A stretch of 64,000 nt of DNA from Marsupella aquatica (GCA_973895155.1 OZ316896.1:372001-436000); one strand, 5' to 3'. Counted from the first letter of the stretch, positions 1 to 11,329 are shown. Notes: a model not told the origin generated them from the sequence alone. A program made the numbers and translations.

Positions 1-1039
1 AGTATGTTTGATTCCGCTCCCGGAAGTGTACTTTTTGATCAAGTCTACAGACTGGTCTCTCCGTTTTTGATCAAGTCCAAGGGACTGGTCCTACCATCTA
101 CAACTCATGCCCGCCGGGTGAGTGCTGTCACCACCCCCCTCCTCTCTTGGGCAAGCATACCAACATTTACAATAAGATTTGAACACTAGTGACAAGGGAA
201 AATATTTCCACAACGACACCGACCACACGCACTAGGGGAGGAAAACAAACAACACAAGCAACAACAAGTGACGCACAAGATATTGGAATCTCAAGCCAAA
301 TCCATATCTCTTGGTGTTTCTCGTAACACATGCAAGGACAACCCGACCTCCTGCCGTCTGCCCAACTCCTGCCTCCCGGGGACAAGTGCTACGTTCTCCA
401 CCTCACTACTCTGGCTTGAACTTCTCCTAATCGGTGCGCTACTCACAAAAGCTACTCCAAAGCATCCAAGTACTACGCTGAGTTCCCCCCCAACTACTTC
501 GGGGCTCTCCCCCTAAATACCAAAAAAAACCACACCAAAGCACCCCTCATGGGGTCACAACGATGGCGGCTACCCTAGCGGCGCCGCTAAAACCCTGCAC
601 TAAGAAATCCCTAAACTAAAAAGGCATGCGGCACACACATGCTGCTAAAACCCTAAACCCTAAACAAGGGGCCGACGGTGCCTTCGACGGCGCCCCAACT
701 GTACACAGTGAACCCTGAAATTGCAAGGCACCCCACAATGGCCGAAACTAGGTGCCCTATTAATTGTACTTTTGAGCTCACCCTTGGATAGCCCTTCTCC
801 TCCTGATCCCGAAGCACTCAGCCGCACTTGCAATGGACATCGGACGCCTGAGTTATGGTCGTTTTCGTATCGCGAAAACACAATTTCGTTGGGCCATAAC
901 TTGCTCATCTTGGCTCCGTTTGAGGAGCGCCGCCTCTTGTTGGAATCAGCTCCGCGAGCTCTTTCCAACAAGCCCGTGAGTGACCCCTCACAAAAAAGTT
1001 GGAAATCCAGAGGCCGTACAACCACATCCGTACGACTAT
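1..1039. other. Non-coding 3' flank of the coiled-coil gene, with small repeats
   Basis: I see no gene here. Two copies of a unit starting TTTTTGATCAAGTC lie at about 32-63 and 64-95 (period 32 bp). A short telomere-like stretch of about two CCCTAAA units is at about 650-665. Open frames on both strands are short, lack recognisable motifs and overlap each other. Confidence 0.5.
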
Positions 1040-2893
1040 CTACTCCTCCTCTTCTTCACTCTCGGTGCCCCGGCTTGTGCCCCGTGAGTGGGCCTCCTCT
1101 TCATCACTCACGGGAGTGAGTGCCACCTCACTTTTCTTCTTCTTTACCGGGGTACCCTTCGTGCTACCGCTCCCTTGCTTCCTCAAAGTGGCCAAGGCCT
1201 GCCACGCCTTGATGTACCCCTCACCAATGGTGTCTTTCCATAGGGTAGCCTCTTCTCCGGACCGCAACTCCAACGGTAGAACTTGCCCGGTGGCCATGGG
1301 AGTCCCGGGGGTGACAGACCTGGGTGGCATCCCTGTACTGACCTGAGCCTCCCGTAATGATTTCCGTACCTCCCGGAGCTTCTTCTCCAAGCCCTTGCTC
1401 TTCTCCTGACTCTTCTTGGCTCCATCCAACAAGGGCCCATACTTCCCACTAACCTCCTTCACCACCATCTCAATAGCCTGGGAGATCAAATCCGGAGAAA
1501 GTGTGGAGCTAGGTGTGCCGGGGCTCTTCCGTTTCCCCAGACTTAAGGCCTCACTCCTCTTTGCTCGTGTCTCAAAGGCGGCCACCTGACTCCGTAGTGC
1601 TCCCACCTGGTTTCTCCACTCCACCACTTCTCCAGAATTCTGCTTCTCTTTGGCCAATGCTTGTCTCAATGCTCCCACCTCTTCTGCTTCCTTGGCCTTG
1701 GTGGACAAGGCTCCCTTCAAGTTGGAGATCTCTACGTGAGCTGCTTGGAGAAGCTTAACCTTCTCATGAATGGTCCCCTCCTTGGCCTTGATCACCTCCT
1801 TCAGAGACAGGGTACTCTGCTCTAACGTCTCTACTCTGGCTGTGGCGTGCTTGAGAGAATCTCTCAATGCGTGGACTAGCTTGAGTCCCTCATGGACTCC
1901 CTCTCTGAATTCCCGTAGCTCTGCCAGGTAAACATCCGGAATGTTGTAGACTAGGGGTTTTTTCGGATCTCCCATGAGTGATTCAAGCCACTCCAACGTG
2001 TAGTCCTCATCCTGGTTTTCTTCTCCTCTATCGTCATCCCCACCAGCCGACAATGATTCCTCCGTGAGCTTCCCTAAAACGGTAGTGGCAATACTCCAGA
2101 TCTCCGTGGTGAGAGATGATCCCGTGTCTTCCTGTCCCGGGGAACCAATCAACCCTTCTGCCCTGGCCAATACAAATGACCCCATCAAATGTGCAGCCCC
2201 ACCTGGTTTCACACTCCCGAGGTCAGCGGCCAACAACTTCTTCAACCCGTAGTACCACCATCCGTACACATGGGCTGGGTGGTTCTTGATATCCATAGCT
2301 ACCACGAAATGCTCTTCATTCACCACCCCGGATTGCACGTTGCCAAGGACCCGTTGATGAACCTTGGCCAGGAATCCCTTATACTCAACATCCTTGACAG
2401 CGGAAAGAGGGATGGCAGTGGTGGAAGTGGGATTAATCACCCAAGTGGCCACCATCTTCAACGTGAGTTCTCCCCTAATGTGCCGAGGTGTGAATGAGAA
2501 TTTCTGATTCTCCAGAAACAGCAGCCTAGCCAACTCCACATGGGGCACTACACGTTTGAGACATTCAAAGTAGATTCCCTCCGTTCGTAACTCCATCCCG
2601 GCCTCAATGTCCCAGCTCTTCCCCGGGGGGATGGTAATCTCCACCTTCATGAATTTTGTAACCCCGGTGGCTTGGAAAATATTCCGACAATCCTCCATCA
2701 CCTTGGCGGAGGTCTTGGGATAAATTCGACAAAAAATCCTCCTACCCACCGGCGTGGAACCTGCTGCCAATCCCGTGCTCATCGTAGCTTCTCTCTCTTC
2801 TCTCTCCCTTGCAATCAAAGTCTCCACGTAGTCACGGTAAGCAGCCTTGTATCTTCGAATGCGTGCCACACTAAACTCCGGTTGATCTAGCAT
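1040..2893 (-). CDS. Uncharacterised coiled-coil protein (617 aa), possibly repeat-encoded
   Basis: This is one uninterrupted 617-codon frame starting at ATG 2893; an internal ATG at codon 38 is an alternative start. I do not recognise the family. Residues about 45-290 look globular, with several conserved-looking Trp, Tyr and Pro residues. Residues about 330-460 are a long heptad-rich, Leu/Glu/Lys-rich coiled coil. A second coiled-coil stretch covers about 480-530. The C-terminus is low complexity, with a Lys cluster followed by a Ser/Glu-rich tail ending in five Glu. There is no signal peptide, membrane segment, zinc finger or catalytic motif that I can see. The layout (globular head, coiled coil, acidic tail) would suit a structural or gag-like protein. 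The repeat-rich surroundings make a mobile-element origin plausible, but that is inference. The long clean frame argues that it is or recently was coding. Confidence 0.6.
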   Translation of the reverse strand: MLDQPEFSVARIRRYKAAYRDYVETLIAREREEREATMSTGLAAGSTPVGRRIFCRIYPKTSAKVMEDCRNIFQATGVTKFMKVEITIPPGKSWDIEAGMELRTEGIYFECLKRVVPHVELARLLFLENQKFSFTPRHIRGELTLKMVATWVINPTSTTAIPLSAVKDVEYKGFLAKVHQRVLGNVQSGVVNEEHFVVAMDIKNHPAHVYGWWYYGLKKLLAADLGSVKPGGAAHLMGSFVLARAEGLIGSPGQEDTGSSLTTEIWSIATTVLGKLTEESLSAGGDDDRGEENQDEDYTLEWLESLMGDPKKPLVYNIPDVYLAELREFREGVHEGLKLVHALRDSLKHATARVETLEQSTLSLKEVIKAKEGTIHEKVKLLQAAHVEISNLKGALSTKAKEAEEVGALRQALAKEKQNSGEVVEWRNQVGALRSQVAAFETRAKRSEALSLGKRKSPGTPSSTLSPDLISQAIEMVVKEVSGKYGPLLDGAKKSQEKSKGLEKKLREVRKSLREAQVSTGMPPRSVTPGTPMATGQVLPLELRSGEEATLWKDTIGEGYIKAWQALATLRKQGSGSTKGTPVKKKKSEVALTPVSDEEEAHSRGTSRGTESEEEEE

Positions 2894-3615
2894 TCATGCA
2901 TCCCGAAATCAAATCAATCACCAAATCCTGTCACCCGTAGCAATGTCAATTCCCTGGCCCAAAACAGCCCCTGTATCCCGATCAATCAATCACCTTCCTT
3001 AATTCCCTCAGAAGCCACTCCGTGCTGCTGCCGCTAATGCCCGGAAGAATCATGCCAACAAGCCCCAACAATTGACCAAGAGAAAGAGCTTCCAAAATAA
3101 TTGCAAAATGTGGAGAGAGCTTTCGGCAGAGCAAGAAGCCCCGCAAAGAGAAGGGAGGAAAAAAATGAAATACAAAGAAAAGGGGAGAAAACCCCTTTCT
3201 TCACCCTTCCCAACAATTCTTTGTCCCGGCTCCCCTCACGCCATACGCCCCGGCTCGCGGCCCTATGCAGGGTGCACACAGGCTGACACGCGGCTGCCGC
3301 TTCCCCGTTTCTCGCCCGCCGTGCCCAGTACCTGCCTCCCACTAGTCGGGGAGCATTTATTCCCCCCGTACCTCTCTGCCTTGGGCCTCCGCGCCCCCCC
3401 TCGTTTCCTCCTGCAGCCCCGCGCCCTCCTCCTGCTCGCGGGAGCCCTTTCCTGCCCCGGCTCGCCTCTTTACACGGCACGCGGCCCTATGCAGGGCGCA
3501 CTACCTCATTACTCCCGGCCTCAGCCTCCCGTCTGTGTCTCCCGGCTGCCGTTTAGTCCCCCTCATGGGAGGGTACAGGGTGCCTCCCTTATCCCAGAGT
3601 GTTGCGCCCCTTTTT

Positions 3616-3987
3616 GGGGATTTAATTTTTTTCCCCGGCAACCTCTCTCACAGCCACCCCCGCTCACGGGCTCACGGGAGGGTTTAATACCCCCCCCCTT
3701 TACTCCTCGGCTGTGGCCCGGCTGCCCTCGTCCTGGCTCGCGCTTGCTCAGCCTGGGGATTCCACATGGCGGCCCTAGGGCTGCCCCTTATGGGCCCCCA
3801 AGTGCTCGCCCTCTGCCAGGCCACTTTAAGGGGTATTTAACCCCCCTCCGCGACCTTCCTGCACCGGCCTCCCTACTTAGTACTCGCGGTGCCCCTTAAG
3901 GGGGAATTTTAATTTCTCCCCCACACCTCGGCGTCTCGCTTCCTTCAGCTCGCGGGGCTCCTTCAAACGGGGGATTTAATCCCCCCC
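3616..3987. repeat. Five G-run / TTTAA / C-run hairpin motifs
   Basis: Copies lie at 3616-3636, 3676-3698, 3830-3846, 3900-3922 and 3969-3987. Each has a run of G, an A/T-rich loop containing TTTAA, and a run of C able to pair with the G run. Loop length varies while the two arms persist, as expected of repeated stem-loops rather than simple GC richness. Function unknown. Confidence 0.55.
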
Positions 3988-4363
3988 TTCCTTCTCCTGA
4001 ACGAGGCCCTATGCAGGGCTCGCGACAGCCTCCTCCATGTCCAGCCCATAAAAAAAAACTTCCCCCTAATCACACTGCCGGGGTCACCTCTACTCAAAAA
4101 CTTCCTTGCTCCCGGTCCTATTTTATTTCTTCTTCCCACCAACCTTGCTATTGAGTTCTCTAAAAATGGCCATAAAATAATGGGGAGTCCCCCAAAGGCA
4201 GGGCCCTCCGCCCAACATAATTGCAGAACAATTAGGGGATAAAAATAAATACAGTTGTTCTGTCACAGGTGATAGAATTAACTTATAAAAAATTGAAAAA
4301 ATGGTTATTTACAATGGTTATTTACACTGCGCAACACTCCGCGACCAAGTTATTCGTGATTTT

Positions 4364-4386
4364 ATGTGACGGGGACCCCGTCACAT
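4364..4386. repeat. Perfect 23-bp palindrome
   Basis: Two 11-bp arms (ATGTGACGGGG and CCCCGTCACAT) flank a single central A and pair perfectly. It lies in AT-rich DNA between the GC-rich block and the copia insertion. It could be a regulatory dimer site or the relic of a mobile-element end. Confidence 0.6.
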
Positions 4387-4602
4387 GAATTATGACGTCT
4401 TCCTTCATGACGATATGATCATGACTCATCACATGCACACATAGTCGACACAATCCATACGTGGTTCACCTCTTCTCCAACGCTACATCCACAAGAACAT
4501 GAAAATCTTTACTTCAAGAGTAGATGAACACACATGCTCTCCCTCTTCCTCAAGTTGCTCCGTTACAATGAGTAAGCACCACACCAGCGGCTTACACTGG
4601 CC

Positions 4603-4894
4603 TATAAGGAACCGTCGGCTCATGTACTAGAAAGCAATGCGGAACATGAAAGCACTCAATCTCACACTACACCAACAAGACACCACAATGGAGAAACTCC
4701 TAAAGAATCCATAGCTCATGAGAAGTACATGTGAAGAATGAGAGAGAGAAAGCTCTCCCTCCAACCTATACCCCCCAAGGGGGCCAAGATGTGTGGGCCT
4801 AAACTAAGCGGATCTTATCCTAATGTAATCCAGGATTAACTAACCCTAATAAGGCCAAACTAACTAAGCCAGGAACTCAAGTCAATTCCTAACA
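4603..4894 (-). repeat. 3' LTR of the minus-strand copia element
   Basis: It is 292 bp and pairs with 10225-10516. Its outer end on the + strand reads TATAAG where the partner reads TGTAAG, so the terminal dinucleotide has mutated. Confidence 0.93.
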
Positions 4895-5016
4895 ATCTCC
4901 ACCTTGACTCCAGTTCACACAATGAGTCAGGTGATATACAATATGTAACTAAGTAACATATCTACATAGTCTCCGGTTTGGCCCTAACATTAATAATATT
5001 CACACAATGACTAAAG

Positions 5017-8000
5017 CTACTGGTAGGTAAAACTTTGGTAAGCATGTCTGCTGCAATTCTCCTCTGAAGCCACTTTCTCCAGAAAAATCTGCTTTGTCTC
5101 AATCACCTCACGGATGAAGTGATAACGAATATCAATGTGCTTTGTCCTAGCATGGAACACAGGGTTCTTAGCCAGATGCAAAGCACTTTGACTGTCACAC
5201 AGCAGCACCGGTCTTTCAGGTGAAAGACCCAGATCACTCACCAATCTCCGTAGCCAGATCAACTCCTTGGTTGCCTCACAGGCAGCCATGTACTCAGCCT
5301 CAGTAGTAGACAACGCAACACAGGATTGAGTTGTTGACTTCCAGCTGATACAACCTCCACCCAGCATAAACACATAGCCTGTAGTAGACTTCCTGTTATC
5401 TAAGTTACCAGCATAATCTGAATCTACAAAACCTTCAAACTCTAATGTAGAGTCTACTTTACCATCAAATAAGATCCCACAATCTAAGGTACCTTTCAGA
5501 TACCGCAAAACCCACTTCATTGCTTCACAGTGAAGCTTACCAGGATTTGCCATAAATCTGCTCAAAATGCTAATAGCGTGGGCAATGTCAGGTCTAGTGC
5601 ATGTCATCGCATACATCAAACTACCCACAACACTATCATAGGGAACATGTTTCATCGCCAGTCTATCACTCTCACTAGAAGGGCAATCATTCTTTGAGAG
5701 TTTAAAGTGGGAAGCCAATGGAGTACCAACTGGTTTTGCATTCTCCATTCCATACTTGGCAAGTACCTTCTCCAAATACTGCCTTTGAGACAACCATAAT
5801 TGTCTCCGCTCCCTCTCACGATGAATCTCCATCCCTAGAATCTTCTTGGCCTGACCCAAGTCCTTCATTGAAAACTCCTTACTCAACATTGTTTTCAGAT
5901 GGGCAACATCAGACTTATTCTCAGCCAGGATTAGCATGTCATCCACATATAGTGCCAGCACAATGTAACCAAAGCGTGAGCAATTCTCCACCTCCTTCAT
6001 GTAAATACAGCAATCATGTTCACTCCTCGTGAACCCTTGAGATAACATGAAGGAATCAAAACGCTTATTCAATTCCATTGTCTGGGACTCTGCTTCAATC
6101 CGTATAACGAGCGCAAGAGCTTACACACCAAGTGTCTTGTGTTCTCGTCTATAAATCTTGGAGGTTGAGTCATATAAATCTCCACATCAAGCAATCCATG
6201 CAAGAAAGCAATAATTACATCCATCTGATCTAACTCAAGATCATAGAATGCCACAATCGCAAGTAAAACACGGATAGTGACGAGTTTGACAACTGGTGAG
6301 AAAATCTCCGTGTAGTCCAAGCCCTCCTTTTGGGTGTACCCTTTGGCCACAAGGCGTGCCTTGTAAGTGCCATCCTGCTTCTTCTTGTACAATCATCTAC
6401 ACGGAACCAGTGTCTTCCCACGAGGCATGTCAGTTAAGCACAAAGTTGAATTCTTCTTCAAAGAATTCATCTCCTTCAACATTGCCTCCATCCACTTATC
6501 CTTCTCTGGAGAGGCCATAGCTTCTTCATAGCTAGAGGGGTCTGCATCTTTAGTGAGCAAAACAACACCGAGATCATCGTCATGCTCAACAACGTGAACA
6601 CGAGGATCTGCAAAACCAAATCTATCAGGGGGTTGGCCAAAATTGGCCCTGGTGGAGCTCCTTGGTTGAGGAACTACACCTCTACCAGAGGGACCAGCAG
6701 CTTCCTCATCACCACCAAGCTCCACCATAGTGGGTTCCTCCACTTGTTGCTCCTGAATATCCCGGGGTCTTGACAACCATTCTTCGTCAAAAACAGCATT
6801 TCTGCTCACAACTGCCTTGCAATCGATAGGATCCCACAATTTATAGCCCTTCTGCCCAAGACTAAAGCCTAGAAAAATACATTTCTTAGACTTGGGATCC
6901 AACTTAGACCTGTGTGTCTGCTCAATGTGAACATAGGCAGCACAACCAAAAACTTGGAGTCTAGAGTAATCAGCAGGTCTCTTATACCATAACTCAAATA
7001 GAGTCTGCATCAACTTACTACTGTGCGGTGACAGATTGTAGACGTATGCAGCTTGGTTGACAGCTTCAGCCCAAAAATTATTGGGCAATTTGGACTTACA
7101 AAGCATGCTGCGTGCTTTCTCTAGTAATGTTCGATTCAACCGTTCTACAACTCCATTCTGCTGTGGGGTCTCCGATACAGTATAATGACGCTTGAGGCCA
7201 AGGTCCCGACCAAATTGGTCAAACTCATTGGACCTATACTCGCCACCGTTATCTGACCAAACACACTTCAACTCCTTCCCAGTCTGTAGCTCCACCATGG
7301 CTTTCCACTCCTTGAAGATCTCAAATACTTGAGACTTCTCCTTCATGTAGTACAGCCAACACACTCGAGAGTAATCATCTACAAACGTCACAGAATATCT
7401 GGCTCCACCCAACGACGGTTCCGGCGCTGGACCCCAAACATCCAAATGTACATACTCAAGAATCTCATGAGAATGGTACGAACTAGAACTAAAACTCACT
7501 CTCCTCTGCTTGCCAAAGATGCAATCTTCACAGAAAGAGAGTTTACTGGATTGAGCGACTTGCAGCAAATCTCTGTTTGCCAAGACTGCCAATCCTTTAC
7601 CACTCAAGTGCCCCAACTATGCATGCCACAAATCTATGGCTTGTGTGCGACCAGATGTTGAGGGTGCTTCAATTGAAGCAGCCGAAGATGATTCTGCGGC
7701 AGCTATTGCCGCTGCATCCAAACGTCCCACCACAGAATCCACATGCTCCACTCTAGGAGCAATGACATCTTCTTTCAAGTCTATGTACAAATTATTCTGC
7801 CGTAGCGCCTTAATCAAAGATACATTATCTTTGACGACAAAGAGCGCACCATCACGCGCAGTGAAATGAGATCCACCAGCTTCCAAAGCACCAAGAGAAA
7901 TCAAGTTCTTAGAGATGTCTGGTATGTGCCTGACTTCCGTCAATGCTCTCACAACACCATCAAACATCCGGAATTTGATAGTCCCCATGCCAACAATCGT

Positions 8001-8999
8001 ACATCAGACACCATTTCTGACTTCCACAGTACCGGTACAAGGTTGGTAAGTGGAGAAATACGATCGCGTTGGACACACGTGATAAGAGGAACCCGAATCC
8101 AACATCCATTTATTGTCATACACAGAATTCACAACACCAATACATAGCACCTCAGCAACATCCTCATGATCAGCAATCACAATGCCAGCTGACGATGAGG
8201 ACGCACCATTGGAAGGAGAACCCTTTTGCTTTGATAGAGAAGGACAATTCCACTTTGTGTGGCCCTTCTCATGGTAATGCCAACACTGAATTTTCTTACT
8301 ACGAGACTTAGATTTAGATCTACTCTGAGATTTAGATCTAGACTGATCTGTAGTATGCTCCGTCGTTTTGTCTCTAACCACTAAGGCAACAGACTCATCA
8401 TAACAGGTAGAGAGATGTCGCTTGCTCCATTCTGCAAGAATGGTAGCCTTCACCGCATCCAGCTTCAACGTTGTCTTGTCATGTGTGACGTGATGTGTGA
8501 TGATCGTCACCAACGTCGAAAAACTCTTTGGAAGCAACATCAACAAATGCATCGCAAGGTACTCATCGGTCAACTTATCTCCCGCCATGGTCACCTCGTG
8601 CACAATCTCATCAAAGAGACTTAGGTGATCACTCATATTGCCACCATCCTTTAACTTCAACCTGAACAACCGCTCCAACTGGTAAATACGAGTAGTCAAC
8701 GAAGTACTTTGGTATAGCTGAGTAAGCGTATCCCAGATCTTCTTGGCATTACGATCCATCCCCTACACGTTCTTGAGAATGTTGTTAGCCAAGAACAACT
8801 CAATTGTACTACACGCCTGCACAGACATGTCTTCCCACTCCTCATCTGTCAGAGTCGAGGGCTTCACTCCAGTGATGGTCTTCTCAAGACCCTGCTGGAT
8901 CAACACATTAGTGACCTTCTGAGTCCAAAGGCTAAAGCTAACCTTCCTGTCAAACTTCTCCACCTCAAACTTTGGCGCCGCAAGCTTTCGCGAAGTCAT
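5017..8999 (-). pseudogene. Broken copia gag-pol polyprotein
   Basis: Gag probably starts at ATG 8999 (MTSRKLAAPKFEVEKF). Its zinc knuckle near 8290 has Tyr in place of the second Cys of CX2CX4HX4C. The protease motif DSGSSYH is near 8085. The integrase carries an HHCC finger (LWHA, then CEDC) and an intact D-D-E set in HLDVWGP, SDNGGEY and GVVERLN. RT has YVDD in ALYVDDMLI near 5945. RNase H has DSDYAGN, then TEAEYMA. Breaks are in-frame stops at 8763-8765, 8004-8006, 7617-7619 and 6393-6395, a frameshift around 6069-6078 that looks like a 5-bp duplication, and a 1-nt shift near 5055 just before the usual ADMLTK-type C-terminus. Most stops can be explained by single C-to-T or G-to-A changes. 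Domains were recognised from family motifs. Confidence 0.93.
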
Positions 9000-9396
9000 G
9001 GATGTTGTCACAAACACACAGGAAACACAAGTACCGAAATACCTCCACACACAAATCACCAAAAATGAAAGTTGGCAAAAGTGGAAATGAAATGCACCGC
9101 CGCGTAGCCTGCAAGGTAATATTTCCAAAACACCAAGCAGCTCTGCAAATGGACACTTGAGCCTAGAGTTATTATCTTTTCAGTGCAAGGGTGAAAACAT
9201 CGGTTCAAACCCCGTTGAAGGAATATTTTAATAAAAAATTCCACAGACCTCTGTTTCCAAAACAAAATTTTCAGGCCCCTTCCCTACTCCCTTGGGAACA
9301 CCTGTGCAAAAAATCTTTGAAAACGAAACTTGTTTGCCATGCCGAATCACATAAATAGTACCAAAATGGTACTAGAACATGAAACTGGTCACATTT

Positions 9397-9626
9397 CTAC
9401 ACGACTCTCGTGTAGAGGGTGAGCTCTACACGACCCTCGTGTAGAAAAAAGGTCCCTGCCACCTCGAGAAATAGTTTTCAGGCCTATTCGGCCGAACAAA
9501 CCAAGACTTCTACGCGAGTCTCACGTAGAAAGACTATGCCACCTCAAGGTAAAAAAAAACACGAAAACCTGTTTGTCCAAGCCTTTGTGGCCCAACAAGT
9601 CAAGGTTCTACACGAGCCTCGTGTAG
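9397..9626 (-). repeat. Four 19-nt hairpins in the copia 5' leader
   Basis: Copies at 9397-9415, 9426-9444, 9510-9528 and 9608-9626 follow the pattern CTACACGA-NNN-TCGTGTAG. Three have perfect 8-bp arms and one has a single mismatch. The triplet loops differ (CTC, CCC, GTC, GCC). They lie between the primer-binding site and the gag start, in the untranslated leader of the genomic RNA. This position suits RNA signals for packaging, dimerisation or translation, or binding sites for a factor; the role is inference. Confidence 0.75.
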
Positions 9627-10210
9627 AAAAGCGTCCCCCGCAATGTGCGCCACTTCTTTCGTATCACAAATGGCAAGAACTTTGATCACACATAACTCCA
9701 TAACCAGACCTCCATTTGATCTCCGCTTTACACCGTTGGAATTAGAACGACGAAAGCTATCTCACAACCAGGCATCCAAAGTCAACACACAACTTTGGTT
9801 TCTGCCCTAATCTATGATTCAGCGCAGCCGCATCATGTAGCTCACGGCTATGGCCGCCACCAAAAAGCTTTTGCTTTAATTTCTAGCCCAATGCTGCCTC
9901 AATCAACATTGCTCCGCACTTGTTTGATGAAAAAACAATGAGATCTCCACCAAAAACATAGTACGCATCAATGTGCACAAGAGATCTTAGGATTATTCAC
10001 CTAACAATACCTTCGGAAACAAAATGACACATCCGACACTTCTATTGAAGTTTCAATCGGGAAACCGTCACCTATTCCAACACAAAATCTCCAACACACC
10101 ACTACCAGTGACACGATCATACACACATTGACAACGATCCGATCTGTCACCCCGATTCAACACAAAGAATACTCTCACCATTGTCCATGCAACCGAACTT
10201 CAAACACGAA

Positions 10211-10222
10211 GCTCTAATACCA
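10211..10222 (-). other. Primer-binding site of the minus-strand copia element
   Basis: The minus-strand sequence TGGTATTAGAGC resembles the common plant copia site complementary to initiator tRNA-Met, with one C-to-T difference. It is 2 nt from the LTR edge, which fixes the element's orientation. Confidence 0.85.
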
Positions 10223-10224
10223 CT

Positions 10225-10516
10225 TGTAAGAAACCGTCGGCTCATGTACTAGAAAGCAATGCGGAACATGAAAGCACTCAATCTCACACTACACCAACAA
10301 GACACCACAATGGAGAAACTCCTAAAGGATCCATAGCTCATGAGAAGTACATGTGAAGAATGAGAGAGAGAAAGCTCTCCCTCCAACCTATACCCCCCAA
10401 GGGGGCCAAGATGTGTGGGCCTAAACTAAGCGGATCTTATCCTAATGTAATCCAGGGTTAACTAACCCTAATAAGGCCAAACTAACTAAGCCGGGAACTC
10501 GAGTCAATTCCTAACA
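10225..10516 (-). repeat. 5' LTR of the minus-strand copia element
   Basis: It is 292 bp, starts TGTTAGG and ends TACA on the minus strand, and is followed directly by the primer-binding site. The target duplication TGGCC adjoins it at 10517-10521. Confidence 0.93.
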
Positions 10517-10629
10517 TGGCCCTGGTATATACAAGGTCACACACGACTAATCTAACCTCAACTAAGACCCTAACTGTGGTTAGCCTAAGTGTCGTAACCT
10601 TTGAGTCACAAGACTAAGAGCAATCCTTA

Positions 10630-11110
10630 ACATTAATCAAGAAAAGGTTTCCAATGAGCCTAAGATTGACAAAGTTTGTCAAATTCCAAATGAGTTTTTG
10701 AATTTCTCTGCCTTTCCAATGAGTGTGACAATACAAAATTTTGATCATAAGTTCATGAATTCTTTTAGCTTTTCAACATTGAGTCTGACACTGACAAATT
10801 TCATATCAGATTTTATCACTGGACTAAAGAGATCATGAGGTTTTCAATCTCTCTAGCTTTCTAATCTTTGACATTGGGAGTATTTGTCAAGAATTAGAGA
10901 GATCATGAGTATCTCAAGTTCTCTAGCTTTCCAATGAACCTAACATTGATAGATTTTGTCAAGTACTAAAGAGATGATGAGTTTCTAATTTTACTCTAGC
11001 TTTCCAATGAGTGTGACATTGACATATTTTATGAAGACACTACTAAAGAGGTCACGAGTTTCTTGATCTTGAGCTTTCCAATAAATCAAACATTGAAAGT
11101 TTTAATCAAG
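10630..11110. repeat. Degenerate tandem array, unit about 63-78 bp
   Basis: The phrase CTCTAGCTTTCCAATGA followed by a variant of GTCTGACATTGACA recurs about seven times (near 10648, 10711, 10777, 10855, 10921, 10997 and 11069). The units are diverged and of uneven length. No coding frame runs through the array. Confidence 0.65.
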
Positions 11111-11329
11111 TACTAAGGACATTGATTATTTAGTTTTACAATGTGGAGCCAAAGGGGTTCTAATTATGTACATTTATATGGATTGGTTATTTTTTCAAAC
11201 TTGCAAACAATTAAAAAATTCAAGTATTTTGATGTAAAACACTAAATATCATTGATGAATATCAGAATGATAACTTTATATTACTAAATGACATCTCTTC
11301 CTTTGTATTTTGGTATTTTTACACTTAAT

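Larger units (their letters stand above)
2894..4602. other. GC-rich gene-free region with recurrent hairpins
   Basis: This is the upstream flank of the coiled-coil gene. It is C-rich and carries three copies of CCCTATGCAGGG (3261-3272, 3485-3496, 4007-4018) and many CTCGCG words. Five short inverted motifs of the form GGGG-(A/T-rich)-CCCC lie between 3616 and 3987. A proline-rich open frame on the + strand at 3072-3899 follows from base composition and I do not count it as a gene. The region turns AT-rich after about 4030. Confidence 0.5.
4603..10516 (-). mobile_element. Ty1/copia LTR retrotransposon, degenerate, minus strand
   Basis: The two LTRs (4603-4894 and 10225-10516) are both 292 bp and differ at about six positions, all A/G transitions. 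A 5-bp target duplication TGGCC flanks the element (4598-4602 and 10517-10521). Read on the minus strand the LTR begins TGTTAGG. The 5' LTR ends in ACA and the 3' copy in ATA, the latter a mutated terminus. The primer-binding site at 10211-10222 reads TGGTATTAGAGC, a near match to the usual initiator-tRNA-Met site, 2 nt inside the 5' LTR. A purine-rich stretch lies next to the 3' LTR at about 4895-4910. Domain order is gag, protease, integrase, RT, RNase H, which defines copia. All domains are recognisable but the frame is broken several times, so the copy cannot be autonomous. Confidence 0.95.

Noticed and set aside
3072-3899. 275-codon proline-rich open frame (+)
   Set aside because: It lies in C-rich DNA where stops are rare, has biased Pro/Leu/Ser composition, overlaps another frame on the opposite strand, and shows no domain.
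9155-9222. Possible tRNA with GGTTCAAACCC B-box
   Set aside because: No acceptor stem or proper anticodon arm could be formed, and it lies inside the copia leader.
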